DNA from: Ciona intestinalis
Taxonomy: Eukaryota; Chordata; Ascidiacea; Phlebobranchia; Cionidae
Length of the DNA: 64,000 bases
Reading direction: 5' to 3'
NCBI RefSeq assembly: GCF_000224145.3
Contig: NC_020167.2
Location: forward strand, 6,312,601 to 6,376,600
Shown here: positions 37,801-49,158 of the stretch, piece after piece
How the letters are laid out: each line of letters starts with the position of its first letter
Numbering within the stretch: position 1 is the first letter of the stretch
Notes under the pieces: generated by a model
The model's input: the letters and a program-made list of their open reading frames with translations, nothing else
Databases searched by the model: none
Told to the model about the DNA's origin: nothing
Translations under genes and position numbers: made by a program

Positions 37801-40800
37801 TTTTACTTCCTACTTTACTCGGGAAAGCTCGTGCTGATCTCGTATATGATGAGCTGGTGGAAGCCGACCAATCATTGATGAAAAATGAGGGGCGTTGTCT
37901 CTCTCTTGTAAGTTTGGGAGTAAAATATAAAAAACGAACAGCCAGTTTAAAAGTGTTGTTAAAGCTACATACTGTAACATACAATATAACCAAAACAGAC
38001 ATTTATTTTTTACCTTTTAGTTTATTAAACAAGGTTTTATAATTTAACCTATCATCACAGTTATCTTAACTTGTCAACTTTATCACATTTTATAATTTAG
38101 TTAAAATTTTCCTGAAAGTACACTTTAAATTCAATTATGTTTTTTTTTGTTCTTTAGTTTTTGATTTATCTACTGATAAAAAAAAACATTTTTTGATTTT
38201 TTTTTAAAGATTAGCAAATGTGTTTTGTCGTAACACAACATACCTCTTTAGGCAATTAACTTAGAGCACATGACCACAAACCATTTAACCGATGTAAAAA
38301 TATCTGAGCGCCAACTCGTTACACGCCTTGTACGGCGATTATCCGCATCTGATGTTTCATCTTTGTCTCCAATAACCGGAAAACGAAGACACACTTTGTG
38401 GATCCCACCTCCGCCATTTGAGGTGAAAATGGAAGTATTTGTTTGTATACAATGCCTGCATACACCTCGTGCTTACTGTTGTGTAGTAATAGAAATCTCT
38501 TATATTAGCTATAGTATGTATACCAGTGGTGGCAAATGAAGCTATTACAAGTGGCAAAATGAATGTGCACCTAATAATCTAAAATGTTATATAGTACAAA
38601 ACTTCAACTGTAACACCAGCAAAATATAAGCCTCAAATTGCTGTGAAAATGCACTAAAACTTATCGAATACCTTTATTACCAGATAAAGAAAAGCACAAC
38701 CCAGCTCACATTACCACAATCTCCATTCACCTCAAACAGAATCTACCAGATCCCATCCTTAAGTGAGGAATATATCCTGGATGTTGAGAAAAGACAGAGA
38801 CAAGAGCTTGATATTTTAAAAAGGGTGAGGGGATTGTGATATCATAATACTTGGGGTGGGGGCAATTTAAGCAGATGGAATGAAATTGGTGATACAACTT
38901 GCATTGGTATGCAGCAAATTTGAATGTTCATTTTTATTATCATAGGTTCTCATGTCCATAGTCGAGTCACTGATAATTTTTCAACAGAGATGTTATTCAA
39001 AACCCCCGAAAAACAAAGTTAAAATAAACTACAGTTTTACATTATATACGATGAATGAAATCTTTTTACATGACTTTGTACGTGTTTTACCTAAAGAATT
39101 AAATATCAAACTACCTTTTCAGACTTTTATGTTGGAGCAATTTCAAAAAAGTTGGAAATTAGCGATTACGAGCCCAAGAGGATCCATTATATCGGCTGAT
39201 TATCAACAAAGTGATCAGCTTCCTATTAATGTAACAAGTCAACAGATAACCAAGGCACTTAAACCACTAAAGAAAGGTGAGTGAATTATTAAATCAAATA
39301 TATACCAGAGGGCAGAAAAAATAAGGGTATTCTTGCGTAGCATTTCAAAGGGAATTTGGTTTATTTAGATTTTTCAAGACTTTTTATTATATAAGGCCAG
39401 CACATATATTATATTCCCAACCATTGAGTTTACACATGTTATAACTAATATATAGTATGTTTAAAAGCATTTATATTAATGAGTGTTTTTCAAAACACAG
39501 CATGGATATTTGTAATCAAGGAAGTTAAATATTAAACAAAAACATCAAACATGAATCATTTACTAGATATTTGTTTCACATTATTGGTGTTTTGCATGAG
39601 CTGTGTATGTGTTGATTATTTAGAGATATATTAAAAAAATATAAAACTGTGTTTGCACCACATAGCAGCTAAGAGTTACTGCAAAATTATTTTAATATCG
39701 GGTAGCAATAATGGCAATATTTACAGACCAGTGTTATATTTCTTTGTTCATTTTTTAGCGTTATTTTCTCTTAGCTAAGGGCAGTATGACAGTTTAAATA
39801 ATTGATGAGATATAATTTACTGTGAAAGTAGGCTAACCACAGTATAACTCCTGTATTAGAAGGAGAAACATACTGTGAGTAGAATGGCAGCATTTTTCAG
39901 TAAAAATTACGTAGATATGTACTTTTAGGGGAAAAAATATGTAGCTCCAATTATTCGGTAACTTTTCCTATTTCGTTTAATGTACAAACATTAATCTTAT
40001 TCCATTGAATTGTCTGCCATTTGGCAAAATTTTATCAGGGTTTGTTTCTAAATTAGAAAGATCAATTATCCAAATAATATTTACGACAGCCTAAAAACAT
40101 GTGTAACTAACCTATGTGTCTGTAATAAGGCAAGATTTAGTTAAATAAGTTAGTGTTTACTCCTTGTTATAATGCAATGTGACAGTATAACATTTCATAT
40201 AACATATTTATGCAAAATTTCCTTTTTATATTAGATAAAAAATCAAGAAGAGAGAGGCACCGAGAAAAAATGAAAGCGGTGAAGCATGAAGGTCATGTGA
40301 GTAGGAGAGAATCTCCATCAGGAAGAAGCAGTCGGTCATCAACAAGTTTATTGATGGTTCCAACTGCTGAAGAATTGGAAGATAAAAAAGCAATACCAGG
40401 TGATCATGATATATTTAGTCCTGTGGTTTAAGATAGATACAATGTTTTTTACAATTAATAAACTGTTTTGTTTACCACCAGATAGAGATAGGGCACTAAA
40501 ATAAAATGAAAACAACCATCTTTTTTACCCCAACCTACTATGTTTTATTTTTAAAGCAATATGGCTCAATAATAAATCAACTTTGAATAAATTATAAATT
40601 TTTTGCAGTTATAACTTTGAACCATGGAGAAATGGTGGATTTCCCTGAGTTGGAGTAAGTATATTAAACTTTTCATATTACAAAGAACTGCATAAAAAAA
40701 CTGCATCACCAAAGAACTGCACCGCACCTGTATTTAGGGCCCCAATATTGAGATGAATTTATAAAAACTGTTTCTCTGAGCATTTTAATCTTTCTCCATA

Positions 40801-43800
40801 AAACTATTAACAAATTTATTTTTTTTAAACTAAACTTTAATTTACATTTAATTTTATAAAACTAAACTTTTATTTATAGAACGGCAGACAAGACTGAACT
40901 CGAACCAGAAACAGTGTTGCAGGTTGAAAAAGATGAAGAAGAAGTTGCTGGAAACACTGCTCCAACTATTAAGATAGAAATTAATTTGTCGACAGCTAAA
41001 ACGGAGGTAAGCTGACAGTTAGCATGAAGTTTATGAATACATCATGTTTGTCTGGCGTATAAGAATACACCCTTGTTATAATTTGACAGTGAACATGAAG
41101 TGTATTGATACACCATATGTGTCTGATGTACAAGAAGACACTAGTGTTAAATCTTGAAAATGAGCATGAGGTGTATGAATATACCATGAGTGTGAGATGT
41201 ATTAGAAGACACTAATGTTATAACTTAAGCATAAAATTTCATCTGCCAAGCATCTTAACATAAACTCAAACAAAAACAACTAGATTTTTCCCCAAACTAC
41301 ACAAAAGTACTAAAGTAAAAATTAGAATAAATACTCTCCATGTATGTTAATGGATTGTAACGACCGTGTGTTCTAAACAATTGTTTTCACATTTTCTAGA
41401 ATATTCCACGAATTTCACTTAATGAGGCCACAAAGATAAAAGTTGAAGAAAACAAAGCGTTCACGAAAGTTGTTCCAAAGACAACGTTTGCAACTGCATT
41501 TGGTCCTAAACTTGCAGTTAGTTGCATTAAATACTTTGGATTCTATAGGTTTGAGGTCATATAGGGAAGCATGCTAAGGGACTGGAAATTTAGAAAAAGT
41601 TGCCATAGTACCATAAACCAATTAATTTGGTCAATGTACACAAATTTAAGTGGTTTCAATCTGGTCCACTGAAAAAAAATTGTGACAAGAAGAGGGAACA
41701 CTAAATTATTAGATTTGCACCCAAAACAAAAGGTTGGGAAATACAAACAACAGAAAATATTAATCTCACATTTTTTTAACGTTAACTCAAATTGACTGTA
41801 CATTGAAATTTTAATCATGTTTAGCAGATAAATTACTTTTTATAAATTTTTCTATATGTCGCAACAGAGTTCAAGTTACAGCAACTTTATGACGTTGAAG
41901 AATTTACAAAAGATGAAAGAAAACCCAGAAACTTTGGTTGAAAAGTTGAGTGTAAGAGAACAGGTTGGTGTGTTAGTGTTGTATCTTATTGTTAGTTGTA
42001 GTTATGTAACAAATAAATACTATTTTTTTTGAACAACAGTTTAATCTTAATGTCTAACTGTCAAAATTGTTGATAATTTTTGTAAGATCTGTTTTATATT
42101 AATACTATATAGTACTGTGAGGTAAAAACTACCAAATGGAACAAATATGCATTATATTACAGTCCAACCTACTATAGACCCAACAACAGATTATTAAAAC
42201 AAAGATTATCAGAACTCAAAATAAATTATATAAAACAAACTTACATTTTAGCTTTCCTCCAAGTCCGAAAGTAATTTGTCTAAGTTAGTAACACCAGCTC
42301 AATCTAAAACATGGGATGAAATATCAAAAGAGATTTTGTTGCGTAAGAACAGTAGAACTCGGAGAAAAAGCAGGTAATTGTAATGTCTTACAATAAATGT
42401 AACTTATTATTATCTTGCGGTGGAGCAAGGACAGTCATTATAATACGGGTGTTCTGTTTTATACACCTGGTACTGCTTACAAGACTTAACTTTTTAGGTA
42501 AAATTTTTTTGGAATTTTGTTTAATGTGTGGCTGACACAAATTTGGACAACTGTAAGTGGCTTACCCAAGGTCACAAATGCTTACTATGGTTACGGAACT
42601 TGTTACTTTACTGGTAGATACAGTGTTCCAACCACCGCTCTGAAGTCATTGTACAATGCCTACTTTATGCTGGAATTATTATGTGAATACAAAAGATAAT
42701 TTCATGTTAGATGATTCTNGCTGTAACAATATACAACAATGTCATTACCTTAGTAGCAAACCATTGATTTTAGTGAATGGCGGTTTAACTAGAAATAAAC
42801 TGCCTGCATTCTTAGGATTGTAACTAAAGGAACAACAAGTTTTACAATGTCTACACAGCTTTTTATAGTATTAGCATTTTATGGATATGGTGAAAACAGT
42901 ATTGCAAATTGGCAAAAATTTATAACACTTGTTATAGAATAAAAAATTAGTGTAAACAGTTTAAACTTAGGATTTAATTTGGTTTGTTACAGGATAAATT
43001 ACAATTTATGTCTTACCAGTGTCAGTACAGTTTCCGAAACAGAAGACATCATTGAAAAGAAACCAGCAAAGATGGTTGACTTGCTGAAGCAATATTGTAT
43101 AATAAGGTGACAAATATGGTTGTTGCTGTAAATATATAATAATGTAACATTATGTTTTAAAGTTGTTTCCCTAAAAACAAAAGCTTTGGCATTTGACTAA
43201 TAAACTCATAAAGGGGGGTCGGCAAAAGGGGTGTTTTGGAAAATAATCGTCCATATTTTTAACTTATAATATATATTTCACTCACCCATCTTAACCGACA
43301 CTCAAGTTTCACTTTTCCCACCAAGTTCTTCATGCTTAATGCCAAGATATAATATAGTTGTCTTCATATCCCCCAGACATAAATGTTGTATGAAATTTTT
43401 TTGTGAGCACATTTTTACATTTTTAGAAATTCCTTCATGCAAGGCTGTTCTACAAATCCATGTTTAATGTTTGTCTTCCAACACTTTACTGTCCCAAGTA
43501 TACTAAACCATTCCACTATTAAAATATGTCATTTTATATTAACAGAGAAGACAGACTGCCTGCATACAGAAGAGTATTCGATAAATACGTCATCATTAAA
43601 AGCATGAGAGATCGAGAAAGAAGGTTAGAAAAAAAGAGAGAAAACAAACCAACAACAGAAGGTCAGTTGTTGGGTTTTACTTGTTATTTTCACAGAAATT
43701 TTTTAATGTTGCCAAAGTTATTTACACTAAAGTTACAATCTTGTAATCTTCAAGGATTTCTATTTTTAGTGGGCAGCAAGTTTTTTTTCAATCTAAAGAT

Positions 43801-46800
43801 TAAACTTAATGGTCATCACTGTTTCAGCATCACAGGAAGATGGTGAAAGTTCAGCAGAATATTTGTTGGAAAAGAATATGTTTGTGTTGGAAAAACTACA
43901 AGAACAAATTGTGGAGCTACAAGAGAAAATAAAAGTCGCAAAATGTAAGTGGAGTGTTAAAGCTTTTTGTTACTTTTCCTGCTCACTGTCCAGTTATATG
44001 AGTGTCTACTTATATATCTCACTGTCGGTTAACAACATGTCAATATTTCCAGTTGAAGTCAACCGGGCAGTTGCCATAGCAGCACGTGCCAACTATAGTG
44101 ATGTCATAAAGACAAAAAAATCTCCACCAAGTGGTAAAACATCTTCGGTGTTTGGAATAAAATCACCTGAAGCACGAACAGAAAAACGGCGTGAGTTTTA
44201 ATATTCAGTTGAAGATAAACTGATACTTTTCTTTTGTTGCTAATTTGGTAAAACGAGATTTAAGTAGTAAAAATTCTTCACTAACACTTGTTTATCATTT
44301 GGTGTATTTTTACTTTTAAAATAAAGGTAAATATTAGGGCTGTTATACTACATTACTGCTAGCTAGATTACCTTTATTATTAGTTGTTCATCCATAGTTT
44401 TATTTTTTTAGGTAATTCTGACGAAGACATACTACAGCACTTGAGCGCCTCCATGCGGCAAAAATGCGAGGCTCAGATGGAAGTTCGTGACCGTAAGGTG
44501 GTGCTAGAGCATTTGCGAGGACGCACGAAACGACTTTTGTCGAGACAAAAGACAATAGAAGGTTGGTTGTGACGTCATAATGGTTATGGTGATATCACAA
44601 CCCAAGTATGTCGAGTTACGTCAAACGTTGTCGCGTAATCGCGTTAAACGTTAATACACCTGAGTGGTATCGCCAATTAACCCATCGTATCCTTTATGAT
44701 GCGATAAACAGAATGTTGAGGCTTATCGGGGCGTAGTTTTAAACTGTAAAATAAATCTAAAAACGCGATTCTTTTATAAACCGTAAGTCTAGTCCGACGG
44801 CTATTAAACTAAAATCTGTAGTGGGTCAGGTTTTTTATACTGGCGTAGAGTATTAACACGTGCCTGCTTCATTCCATACCATATGTGGTGATTTTATACA
44901 CCTAATGCTGACTGTCGAGTTAGCATACTTTCATGTTTATCTTCGGAGCGGGAAACCAAGGGTTCAACGTAGAGGTGTTTTGCGCCAATGCGGCTTCATA
45001 CACCTCGTAACAACGATTTTGTAGTGTTCGTTTCTCGTCACATTAACCATTATTTCGTCACAGAATCCAGCAAGAAGTTGATTAAAGAGATGGAAAAAGA
45101 GAAAATAAACCGTGGAATTAAAAGTCGAAATATGGAACCGTTCACACGAAAACAAAGCGCGATTTACAGGGTATGACGTCATTATATCCTCGCGCGTATG
45201 ATTGTTACGTGTAGTGTGAAACAAATACGTTTGTCAACGCGATAAACTAATACCTCCCGGACGAGGAAAACCGCTTTCCCCGCTTCCCGCGGTGATTGTT
45301 TCGTGTTCCAGAACCCGGGAATCTTTTTACCGATTGTTAAAGTGTGTCATGTCAACACTGGCCGAGTGTGACGTCACAAAGCTCATTATGTAACGATTGT
45401 TCGTTAACAGGAGCTCCATCCTACGAGCGAGGAGTTTATTGACGTAAGTGACTTGAAAGATGCACTCAGGGAAATCGGAGCAAAACTCAGGTTCTTCGAC
45501 GAAAGTCAATTTACTGAGGTAAGAATACACGAATGGATAAACGGCAAACAGTGTACTGGTTCGTGAGATAAACGACGGACAATCTACCGTTTCAGAAAAC
45601 CGAAAGTAAAAGTTTCTGTGTTTCATTAATCACGCTACAAGACATATAACATAGTTTACACGCCACACTACACCAAGATCATACCACGCCACACGAAGTT
45701 CATGCCACGCCACACAAAGTTCATGCTACGCCACATATTTGGCATATGCTGCTTGTAATGTAATATTTCCCAGAGCAGCAAACAAGGTCAAAGGCGATCA
45801 ACCAGAACGCCTTGCCCCGCTGTTGCGAAACAGGGGGCTTTGTGACGTAGAAAAGCTGTATTGATCAATACTTCAGTATAGAACGCAGTGAAGCGTCAAG
45901 ATGTCATATCACGAGAATAAATTTATTTTCGTGGTTAAGTGGGCATCGCTATATATAATCTTCGTGTCATTGTAAATAAGAAAACCAAGGAAATGTTTGC
46001 GCTTCACAAATAAATAACTTCGCGAACTCGCTAAATCCTTTAGGAGGTAATCCTGCACTAAAAACCGCTAACAAATCCAACAAAAACAGTTTTTTTTATA
46101 TAATTTCCGCCTTCCGCAATAAAATCTTTAAATAAAACCCCGGCTATAAAAAAGATATTCCGGTTATAAAAAAACGACAAGAAACGGCTGCTTAAGGAAT
46201 TTGGTCGAGATAACGTATGGGAGTTGTGGGAATACTGTACAAGCAAGATTGTGTTACGTAGAAATAATGGGAGTGTATGTACCACGTTTGTTACCGAGGG
46301 GAAATTGTTGCTTTGCATTGGCATTAGTCGCACCACAAACAAGCAGATAACAGCTTCGTTCAACGGGCGTGGTTTTTGTAAACGTTTTAAAATTAAAATG
46401 AGGTTACATTTTTAATTTGAACCGTACATGTTTTACGTGAAAGCATGTTTTAATGGGTTTGGTCTTGAGAAACTTGACGTTTATAAAAGCGGGTTGGTGG
46501 TTTTAGTTTGAATTAAACCAGAAGGGAAGCGTTGACATTTAATTATTTTTCACAAATAAAAAAAAATGGAAAGAAAATGTTAAAATCAAAAAAAAATTTG
46601 TTTAAACACTAGGATCACAAAGCTGAATTTGTATATAACACTATACATCATACACCTTATGTACACTGTCCACTTATGACATAAAATTTAATTATGTGTG
46701 ACAATCCACGCGGAAGTATTCCGACTCGAAATGTTATAAGTTCTCTTATTATACCATCAGGAAGCCATCAGCCTAAATCTAAAGTATTGCTTATTGATTG

Positions 46801-48155
46801 TTACCGGTATCGGTTTATTGATGCTCCCACAGGGAATACGGGACGAAGGGAAACTTACATTCAGAGCATTCTGCGTTGTGGCAGCGCTCAACGAAAGGAA
46901 AAAGGATTTGCACAAAGAAGGAGACGCAACATTGGCAGCAAAGCTAAAAGCATGCAAGGTGACTTAAATGCATGCACCATAACGAACATAGGACTGTTCA
47001 TACGAAGGCATGTATGAATGTAACTTATTTATCCTCGCGCGACCTGAAACGACAGTCGTTATAACAGGCGTGTTCTGTTTCACCCCCTCATCCCTTTTTG
47101 AGTTACCACGTATGTAACTATGGAAGTATATAGTAGAGTGGGGGAAGATAGGATACCTTTTCATTCGATTTTCTAACTTGGTAGTATAAGTAAACAAAGA
47201 ACAATCAAACAATTATAAAACTGTATCTTCACGACTCTCATAGACCGTTGTTAATTGTTTAAAACACGATTAGGATGTTTTGATATTATGTGCTGAGTGT
47301 GTCCCATCTTACCCCACAATACTATAAATATATTTACATATTTGCCATTTCAAGTAAGCGGGTTTAGCAGCTGTTTAGGATGCTTACTGTACTAAAATGC
47401 GATTACTGACTGTAAGCCAACAATTCTAATTCGCATTCAAAACATCCATAGCGTTAAGTAACGTCGTGTTGCTTATGCAAATTGAACCAGCGTCTTAACG
47501 AACAATATAGTAAGCATGAAACGTAGCGTTTATTGTAAAAACAAACTAAAAAGTGAAACATAATGTTAAGTATGCTGACTGTAGTTTTTATTGTTTTTCG
47601 TTTGTGGTGAAAACGCAAACGCAGCATTTTAGTTGTTGAGCGTTGTTTACATACGGGTAACTTACATGTTGTAAAATAACACATCACCGCAATATAATGC
47701 CTATAAACCTTAAGCAAACCAATAAGGCCAATTTAAATGTTATAGAACAGTTAAACAGGTTGCAAACTAATTTCAAAGGCAATATACTTGAAACGCAAAG
47801 CCCTTATGCTAAGGTCGCAACTAAGTGTGATGCCAGTTCCCATGGTATCGATCGCAGTGTTGACCGTTTACTTTTACAGGACCACTATTCAAGTCTGTTA
47901 GGACCCGATCTGGAAACACTGCAAAGTGACTTGGCGGCGGTCGGGATACCGCGTTTACAACGCGAAGAGGTCGGTTCGCTTTTTCATTGTTTACTCACGA
48001 TAAATCATTGTTTGTATTGTTAGATCATAAAGAAGCTATCGCGGGGCAACTCGGGACGACTCGATTTTCTAGACTTCGTGACGTATGCTCCTTTATTCGT
48101 CAACATTCATCAAACAATCGTCAAGAACCCGTTTCCTATCGTCCAATCAACGTAG
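28806..48155 (+). CDS. Unrecognised 1,367-residue protein: GG-motif repeats, coiled coil, EF-hand-like C-terminus
   Basis: Thirty-two exons in continuous phase: 28806-28931, 32494-32595, 33492-33517, 33983-34125, 34499-34590, 34750-34905, 35252-35345, 35702-35926, 36184-36341, 36860-36946, 37006-37147, 37300-37405, 37775-37907, 38252-38422, 38684-38824, 38946-39276, 40235-40399, 40609-40654, 40880-41006, 41400-41516, 41868-41963, 42252-42373, 42993-43106, 43546-43661, 43828-43944, 44053-44190, 44412-44561, 45064-45170, 45411-45518, 46833-46958, 47880-47969, 48024-48155. Residues 150-450 repeat a short motif (FINNGGDVASLKEY, FVRNGGDLATLKKF, YIENGGRVSQLKSY, YVINGGSFPKLVQA). Residues 745-775 are very basic; about 1000-1095 is charged and helical, likely coiled coil. 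Residues 1217-1360 have two EF-hand-like loops (IREDGKLTFRAF, SRGNSGRLDFLDF) that lack canonical Ca-binding residues. There is no signal peptide or membrane segment. I do not recognise the family. Weakest join: the acceptor at 36183. Confidence 0.85.
29180..29989 (-). CDS. C2H2 zinc-finger protein A, nested in intron 1 of the 28806 gene
   Basis: Single coding exon of 269 residues, likely a nuclear DNA-binding protein. Starting from MNKENIKGK it carries about nine C2H2 units. The first and third are degenerate; the last six are intact (for example CEHCPRTFTQSNLFKMH, CKVCNKVFANSFSLKSH, CETCGANFTQSHSLRRH, CSVCNKSFNQLDTLKRH). Several linkers are TGEKP or SGEKP. There is no KRAB, SCAN or BTB domain. 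A minus-strand acceptor (TTTACAG/GTTAAATG, near 30067) upstream implies a 5' non-coding exon. The ATG at 29989 is the first in frame after a stop. It is related along its length to protein B at 31074, so the two are tandem duplicates. Confidence 0.88.
   Translation of the reverse strand: MNKENIKGKICSLCQQKFKGRSMIKRYKVHDGDETFQCRKCDECYSICRLCKRQYEYGTKKEHYKIHFGDKPLQCRKCGICFSRLDSLMRHIRREIKGKQFKCSTCDLMFSTEVQRDTHQNKHLGYVDKTYSCEHCPRTFTQSNLFKMHMNNAHNDKPKEHVCKVCNKVFANSFSLKSHKTVHTGEKPHKCETCGANFTQSHSLRRHQLIHSGEKPFKCSVCNKSFNQLDTLKRHEEIHTGENSYKCSQCKIVFSQKAALKLHQRKEHK
30200..30396 (+). mobile_element. MITE family 1, upstream of zinc-finger gene A
   Basis: TATAGTAAGGAGGGGGAAGT to CCCCCACCCTACTATA. Full length, inside intron 1 of the 28806 gene, about 130 bases beyond the acceptor of zinc-finger gene A. 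Confidence 0.87.
30757..30840 (+). repeat. Dispersed repeat B, between zinc-finger genes
   Basis: AATGTAACTTATTTATCCTT, CAACGACAGCTGTTATAACA, GATGTTCTGTTTTATACACC. The right end is cut short. Confidence 0.7.
31074..31772 (-). CDS. C2H2 zinc-finger protein B, paralogue of A
   Basis: Starts MSEEKEGETDHGSK; 232 residues in one coding exon. Seven C2H2 units; the first (CPKCGKCLSSEAGLRRH) lacks its last His and is followed by KGKQFKCSTC, exactly as in protein A's third unit, so the defect is ancestral. Six later fingers are intact (CEFCPRTFGQSNHFTVH, CKTCGAQFTQSHSLNRH, CPKCKKVFSQKAAMVLH). An acceptor (TTTTTACAG/ATTAAATCG) lies upstream near 31864, homologous to that before gene A. The open frame between acceptor and ATG contains CLTCRFRFYR, so the true start could be further upstream on another exon. 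It shares intron 1 of the plus-strand gene with protein A. Confidence 0.86.
   Translation of the reverse strand: MSEEKEGETDHGSKIKHNNVHFGDKLFQCPKCGKCLSSEAGLRRHINREKKGKQFKCSTCDRRFSMKARRDKHQKKHLGIVDTLYSCEFCPRTFGQSNHFTVHMKRHHTGKTVKSTTCKICHKVLASTASLKNHQKVHTGEKNHKCKTCGAQFTQSHSLNRHQVIHSGKKEFKCCVCKKSFNQFGTLKRHREIHSGENAYECPKCKKVFSQKAAMVLHDKKKHKTQPNNTTD
32038..32178 (+). mobile_element. MITE family 1, internally deleted copy
   Basis: Both ends are present (TATAGTAGGGTAGGGAAGAC; CCCACCCTTTACTATA) but only about 141 bp long; the usual ATATCCTGAT interior is missing. Confidence 0.82.
32930..33310. promoter_or_regulatory. GC-richer island in intron 2, candidate internal promoter
   Basis: This stretch stands out from the AT-rich introns. 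It holds AAATGGCGGC near 32945, GGCCAATCAGAATCG near 33140 (CCAAT box), and clustered GACGTA/TACGTCA words. It sits upstream, on the minus strand, of zinc-finger genes B and A, both of which need a 5' exon. It is proposed as their promoter from position and composition alone. Confidence 0.3.
33675..33860 (+). mobile_element. MITE family 1, intron 3 of the 28806 gene
   Basis: TATTAGGGTGGGGGGAGATG to CCCCGTCCTACTATA with the standard interior (TCCTGATTGTATTTTAAACA). Confidence 0.85.
34591..34735. repeat. Repeat C, two tandem units
   Basis: CTCATGCTCACTGTCAAGTT occurs at about 34599 and again at 34669, each followed by a variable 50-base segment with CACATA and ATGTA words. It fills the intron between exons 34499-34590 and 34750-34905. 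Confidence 0.75.
36366..36440 (+). repeat. Dispersed repeat B, after exon 9 of the 28806 gene
   Basis: TCCCATTAACGACAGTTGTT, CGGGTGTTCATACACCTAGT, CTTACGAGTTACCA. A partial relative, CCTCGTGTCCCTTACGAGTT, lies at about 33880-33905; a reverse one lies near 35535-35605. Confidence 0.65.
40425..40543 (+). mobile_element. MITE family 1, decayed fragment
   Basis: Keeps TTGTTTACCACCAGATAG and the right-end ACCCCAACCTACTATG. The left half is mostly unrecognisable. Confidence 0.45.
41005..41222. repeat. Repeat C, about three tandem units of about 72 bp
   Basis: Units share a GCATGAAGTTTATGAATACA-like start, then TGTCTGGCGTATAAGAATAC-like words and TGTTATAA. It begins at the donor of exon 40880-41006. 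Confidence 0.75.
42104..42177 (+). mobile_element. MITE family 1, short deletion derivative
   Basis: TATATAGTACTGTGAGG joined to ACTACCAAATGGAAC and CCAACCTACTATAG in only about 74 bp. Confidence 0.55.
42396..42490 (+). repeat. Dispersed repeat B, intron copy
   Basis: ATGTAACTTATTATTATCTT, GACAGTCATTATAATACGGG, GTTCTGTTTTATACACCTGG. Confidence 0.7.
45660..45740. repeat. About 21-bp tandem repeat (ACGCCACAC)
   Basis: Four imperfect units with ACGCCACAC and AAGTTCATGCC-like halves, in the intron after exon 45411-45518. Confidence 0.85.
47010..47108 (+). repeat. Dispersed repeat B, intron copy beside a MITE
   Basis: ATGTATGAATGTAACTTATT, AACGACAGTCGTTATAACAG, GTGTTCTGTTTCACCCC, GAGTTACCAC. 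It ends 20 bases before the MITE at 47129. Confidence 0.72.
47129..47326 (-). mobile_element. MITE family 1, reverse copy
   Basis: TATAGTAGAGTGGGGGAAGA to CCCCACAATACTATA, with the interior in reverse orientation (TTGGTAGTA early, GATTAGGATG late). It lies in the intron before exon 47880-47969. Confidence 0.83.
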
Positions 48156-48261
48156 CACACTGATCACGTGATACAACTAATACGTCACACCCCCACAAAC
48201 GTCATTTTTGCGCCAAAGAAAAAAGAAACCTAATTTAAAAATTATGTTTTACATTGTCTGC

Positions 48262-48267
48262 AATAAA
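48262..48267 (+). terminator. Polyadenylation signal of the 28806 gene
   Basis: AATAAA 107 bases after the TAG stop at 48153-48155, in TGCAATAAAGAG context. Confidence 0.6.
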
Positions 48268-48326
48268 GAGTAAGGTTAAATAAACGAAGTGTTCAATTTT
48301 ATTCTGGTTTGAAAAAGAAATCAATA

Positions 48327-48537
48327 TATAGTAGGCTGGGGAGTATGATTAATGTTTTTATTCTCTTTTATTATTCCATTTGCCTGTACATTTGCTATAA
48401 TGTAACAAATATAGGTTGATATTACCATATACACACAACTCTAAAAGAGCGTTGTTAATTGTTATAAACACGGTTATAAAACATTCGAAATTATGCGCTA
48501 ACCGCTAACGATATCCATCTTTCCCCACAGTACTTTA
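48327..48537 (-). mobile_element. MITE family 1, diverged copy after the 28806 gene
   Basis: TATAGTAGGCTGGGGAGTAT at left and CCATCTTTCCCCACAGTAC at right. The middle is strongly diverged. Confidence 0.65.
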
Positions 48538-48966
48538 CTACTTTAGGTTTTAAATTTAAAGCGCTATTGTTGTGTCGATAAAGAAACTAGATTAACCAGA
48601 TTCAAACACAAGGTGTTCCTGCTCACGGTTATTTATAAATATAACGGTTATGCTTCTAAATATAGAAACTACCCCACTAGTAAAGCAAGCAAGTGAAAAC
48701 AGGGAAGTATTTTCAGCGTTTGCTATCGGTTTCCACGCTTGCTCTTGGCTCATGTGCTTTCCACTGTGACGTCACAATACTAACTGTGATGTAAATATTA
48801 TTATGAGAAACCTTACGTTTCGTGGTTGGGGGTTCTAGTAATAGCGGGTGACAATTACATGTACTATGACAGACCTTGACAGTAACTGTGATATATTCCG
48901 TGAACATGGCCTTGATCCAGTGCTCATGAAGTTGGATGATTCAATTTGAATAATAGACTGATGGTA

Positions 48967-49158
48967 TACAGTAGGGTGGGGGGAAGTCGGGATACCTTTA
49001 GCATATAATATTCAAATATCCTGATTTTTAACAACGGTATATTGAAGTCGTGAGGATACGGTTAAATATTTCTTTCAGTTTTCTTTGTTTATTGCCAAAT
49101 AAAACGAGAAAATAGAATGAAAGGTGTTCCATTTTGCCCACCCCACTGGCCTACTATA
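48967..49158 (+). mobile_element. MITE family 1, intergenic copy
   Basis: TACAGTAGGGTGGGGGGAAG to CCCACTGGCCTACTATA, with the interior AATATCCTGATTTTTAAC. Confidence 0.82.
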
